This document shows, piece after piece, positions 62,873 to 64,000 of a stretch of 64,000 nt of DNA. The notes below the pieces were generated by a model, which was given only the letters and a program-made list of their open reading frames with translations, ran no database searches and was not told where the DNA came from. Made by a program: the position numbers and the translations under genes. Every line of letters starts with the position of its first letter. Within the stretch, counting starts at the first letter, position 1. The DNA is from Planctomycetaceae bacterium (GTDB taxonomy: Bacteria; Planctomycetota; UBA1135; GCA-002686595), in NCBI GenBank assembly GCA_016125265.1, contig WGMC01000009.1:1-64000 (forward strand). Reading direction: 5' to 3'.

Positions 62873-64000
62873 GGGGCGCTGCTCTCCAAAGCGAGGGGAT
62901 CGAGTGGCTTGAGGTCGATACCGAGGCGCACGAGCTCAGCCCCCACCTCGTCGAAGTAGTTGGCGTTGGGCAAGACTACGGCGGCGGGGCGCAACCTGCA
63001 CAAGTCGCCGGGTGCGATCACGGGAAGCCCGCTCCCGGCCAGGAACCGGCCCTGTTTCGCGGGATTGACGTCCACGGCCGCCCGCAACCAGCGCTGTTCG
63101 GGATCCATCAACTCCGCGAGGGTCGCGCCCTTCGCCCCCGCTCCCCAGAGGACCACCGGCCCACGCGCGGCCAGGGATGGCAACACCTGAGCCCAGTGCG
63201 CTTCGCGCGCGGCCAGCCGCGCGGTGAAGCCGGCGGTGCGCGCCGCCAGCGCTGGGTCCTCAGGAAGCGCGGGTGCAGGCGCGGGGATCGCCACCGCGCG
63301 CGCTTCCACCCAGAGGTACTGGCCGCCGAAAACACGCTCGGGCCGAGTGCTTTCGAACCCAGCGCGTTCGAGCAGTCGCACAAGACTGTTGCCGTCGAAC
63401 AGGGAGCAGTGCTCGTAGAAGAAATCGAACGGCACGGCCTGGTCGAGGATCCAGTCGAGGTCGGGTGTTTCGAGGAACAGTCGCGCGCCATCGCCCAGGG
63501 CGGCGCGGAGACCAATCAGGAACGCCAGCGGATCCGGGACGTGTTCGATCACGTGGCGCGACAGCACGGCGCCGAAGGGCAGTGCTCCTTGCCGGAAGCG
63601 ACTGCGTTCGAACCGCAGGCGGCCGTCGAGCTGCTCGAGGGGGCCTTGGTAGGTTGGATCGAAACCGACGGCCCGCCAGTTCGGAGCGGCCGCCAGCAGT
63701 CGCAGGAGGAATCCGCCCTTGCCGCAGCCGACCTCCGCCAGCCGCACCGCTTCGCCCCCAAGCGCTGCGACCAAGGCCGTCACACGCCCCTCCAAGTGCT
63801 CCTGGAAACGCCCGGAGAGCTCTTGGCGGTTGTCGTACTCCGCCGAGTAGTCGACGCGCCCTTCGTCGAACGATTGGTTCCACGCGAACCCGCAGGCCGA
63901 ACAGCGCACCATCCGCAGCTCACCACGCGGATACGCGCGCGCGGTGGCGGAGTCCCTCAGCACGAGATTCTGGTGAACCGCCACCCGCTTGCGGTGGAGG
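62869..64000 (-). CDS. Class I C-methyltransferase-like protein, 5' end outside the window
   Basis: At least 371 residues are present and the frame stays open to the window edge. RVAVHQNLVLRDSATARAYPRGEL is typical of a position about 25 residues into proteins of this type, which begin with a zinc-binding CxxC; a second CxACGFAWNQ is seen here, so the true start is upstream of 64000. The SAM loop is LAEVGCGKGGFLLRLL; SRHVIEHVPDPLAFL and LFLETPDLDWIL follow. The C-terminal part has WGAGAKGATLAELM and PGDLCRLRPAAVVLPN, the putative C-methyltransferase domain of sugar-modifying enzymes. It is coupled to the CmcI-like gene and probably serves surface-sugar or natural-product decoration. Confidence 0.82.
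   Translation of the reverse strand, partial: LHRKRVAVHQNLVLRDSATARAYPRGELRMVRCSACGFAWNQSFDEGRVDYSAEYDNRQELSGRFQEHLEGRVTALVAALGGEAVRLAEVGCGKGGFLLRLLAAAPNWRAVGFDPTYQGPLEQLDGRLRFERSRFRQGALPFGAVLSRHVIEHVPDPLAFLIGLRAALGDGARLFLETPDLDWILDQAVPFDFFYEHCSLFDGNSLVRLLERAGFESTRPERVFGGQYLWVEARAVAIPAPAPALPEDPALAARTAGFTARLAAREAHWAQVLPSLAARGPVVLWGAGAKGATLAELMDPEQRWLRAAVDVNPAKQGRFLAGSGLPVIAPGDLCRLRPAAVVLPNANYFDEVGAELVRLGIDLKPLDPLALESSAP

Overview
This is a roughly 70% GC, gene-dense bacterial chromosome segment with no rRNA, tRNA, prophage or CRISPR visible. The gene content points to a didermic bacterium, most likely a very GC-rich member of the Planctomycetota. It has WaaA (Kdo transfer to lipid A), LspA and many lipoproteins, a TIGR02999-type ECF sigma factor paired with a WD40 Ser/Thr kinase, a second ECF sigma factor fused to an extracytoplasmic domain, a GC-rich protein arginine kinase (McsB), and several long secreted beta-helix or propeller proteins. 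The lineage is an inference from content, not from a marker-gene tree.

Layout. 1-575: repeat-rich DNA with REP-like palindromes and short tandem arrays. 576-15509: minus-strand genes with many 4-bp start/stop overlaps: secreted proteins, moaA, mcsB, a methyltransferase-like protein, arginase, SAM hydrolase, a HEAT protein, phosphohexomutase, threonine aldolase and an aminotransferase. 15696-21742: plus-strand operon of a ferric-iron-type ABC transporter, a five-haem cytochrome and a HEAT-repeat lipoprotein, all overlapping. 21739-23633: REP-like palindromes, a 40/41-bp tandem array and a RAYT (IS200-like) transposase, bracketed by direct repeats of about 145 bp. 23634-38481: minus-strand genes for UbiA-type prenyltransferase, pseudopilin, metK, waaA, secA, a four-gene membrane redox operon with a ferric-reductase/Rieske fusion, a beta-helix protein, a response regulator, pyrD, lspA and a TraR/DksA zinc-finger protein. 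38643-39584: Xer recombinase. 39803-46209: subtilase, then the sigma factor/kinase pair. 46375-48263: glycine-rich beta-helix gene with an apparent frameshift. 48260-54532: uvrC, a radical SAM protein and an S9 peptidase. 54667-62062: aminopeptidase P, an rRNA-methylase-like gene, recQ and a membrane-tethered ECF sigma factor. 62093-64000: two surface-sugar or metabolite methyltransferase-type genes, the last cut by the window edge.

Most genes are housekeeping or envelope related. The least explained parts are: (i) the RAYT locus, where several different hairpins share a GTT loop and two neighbouring genes appear to take their stop codon from the element; (ii) the single-chain sigma factor with a transmembrane segment and a large exterior domain; (iii) the iron-transport operon that includes a multihaem cytochrome; (iv) the Rieske/ferric-reductase operon; (v) a C-terminal module of unknown function that seems shared by three secreted proteins.
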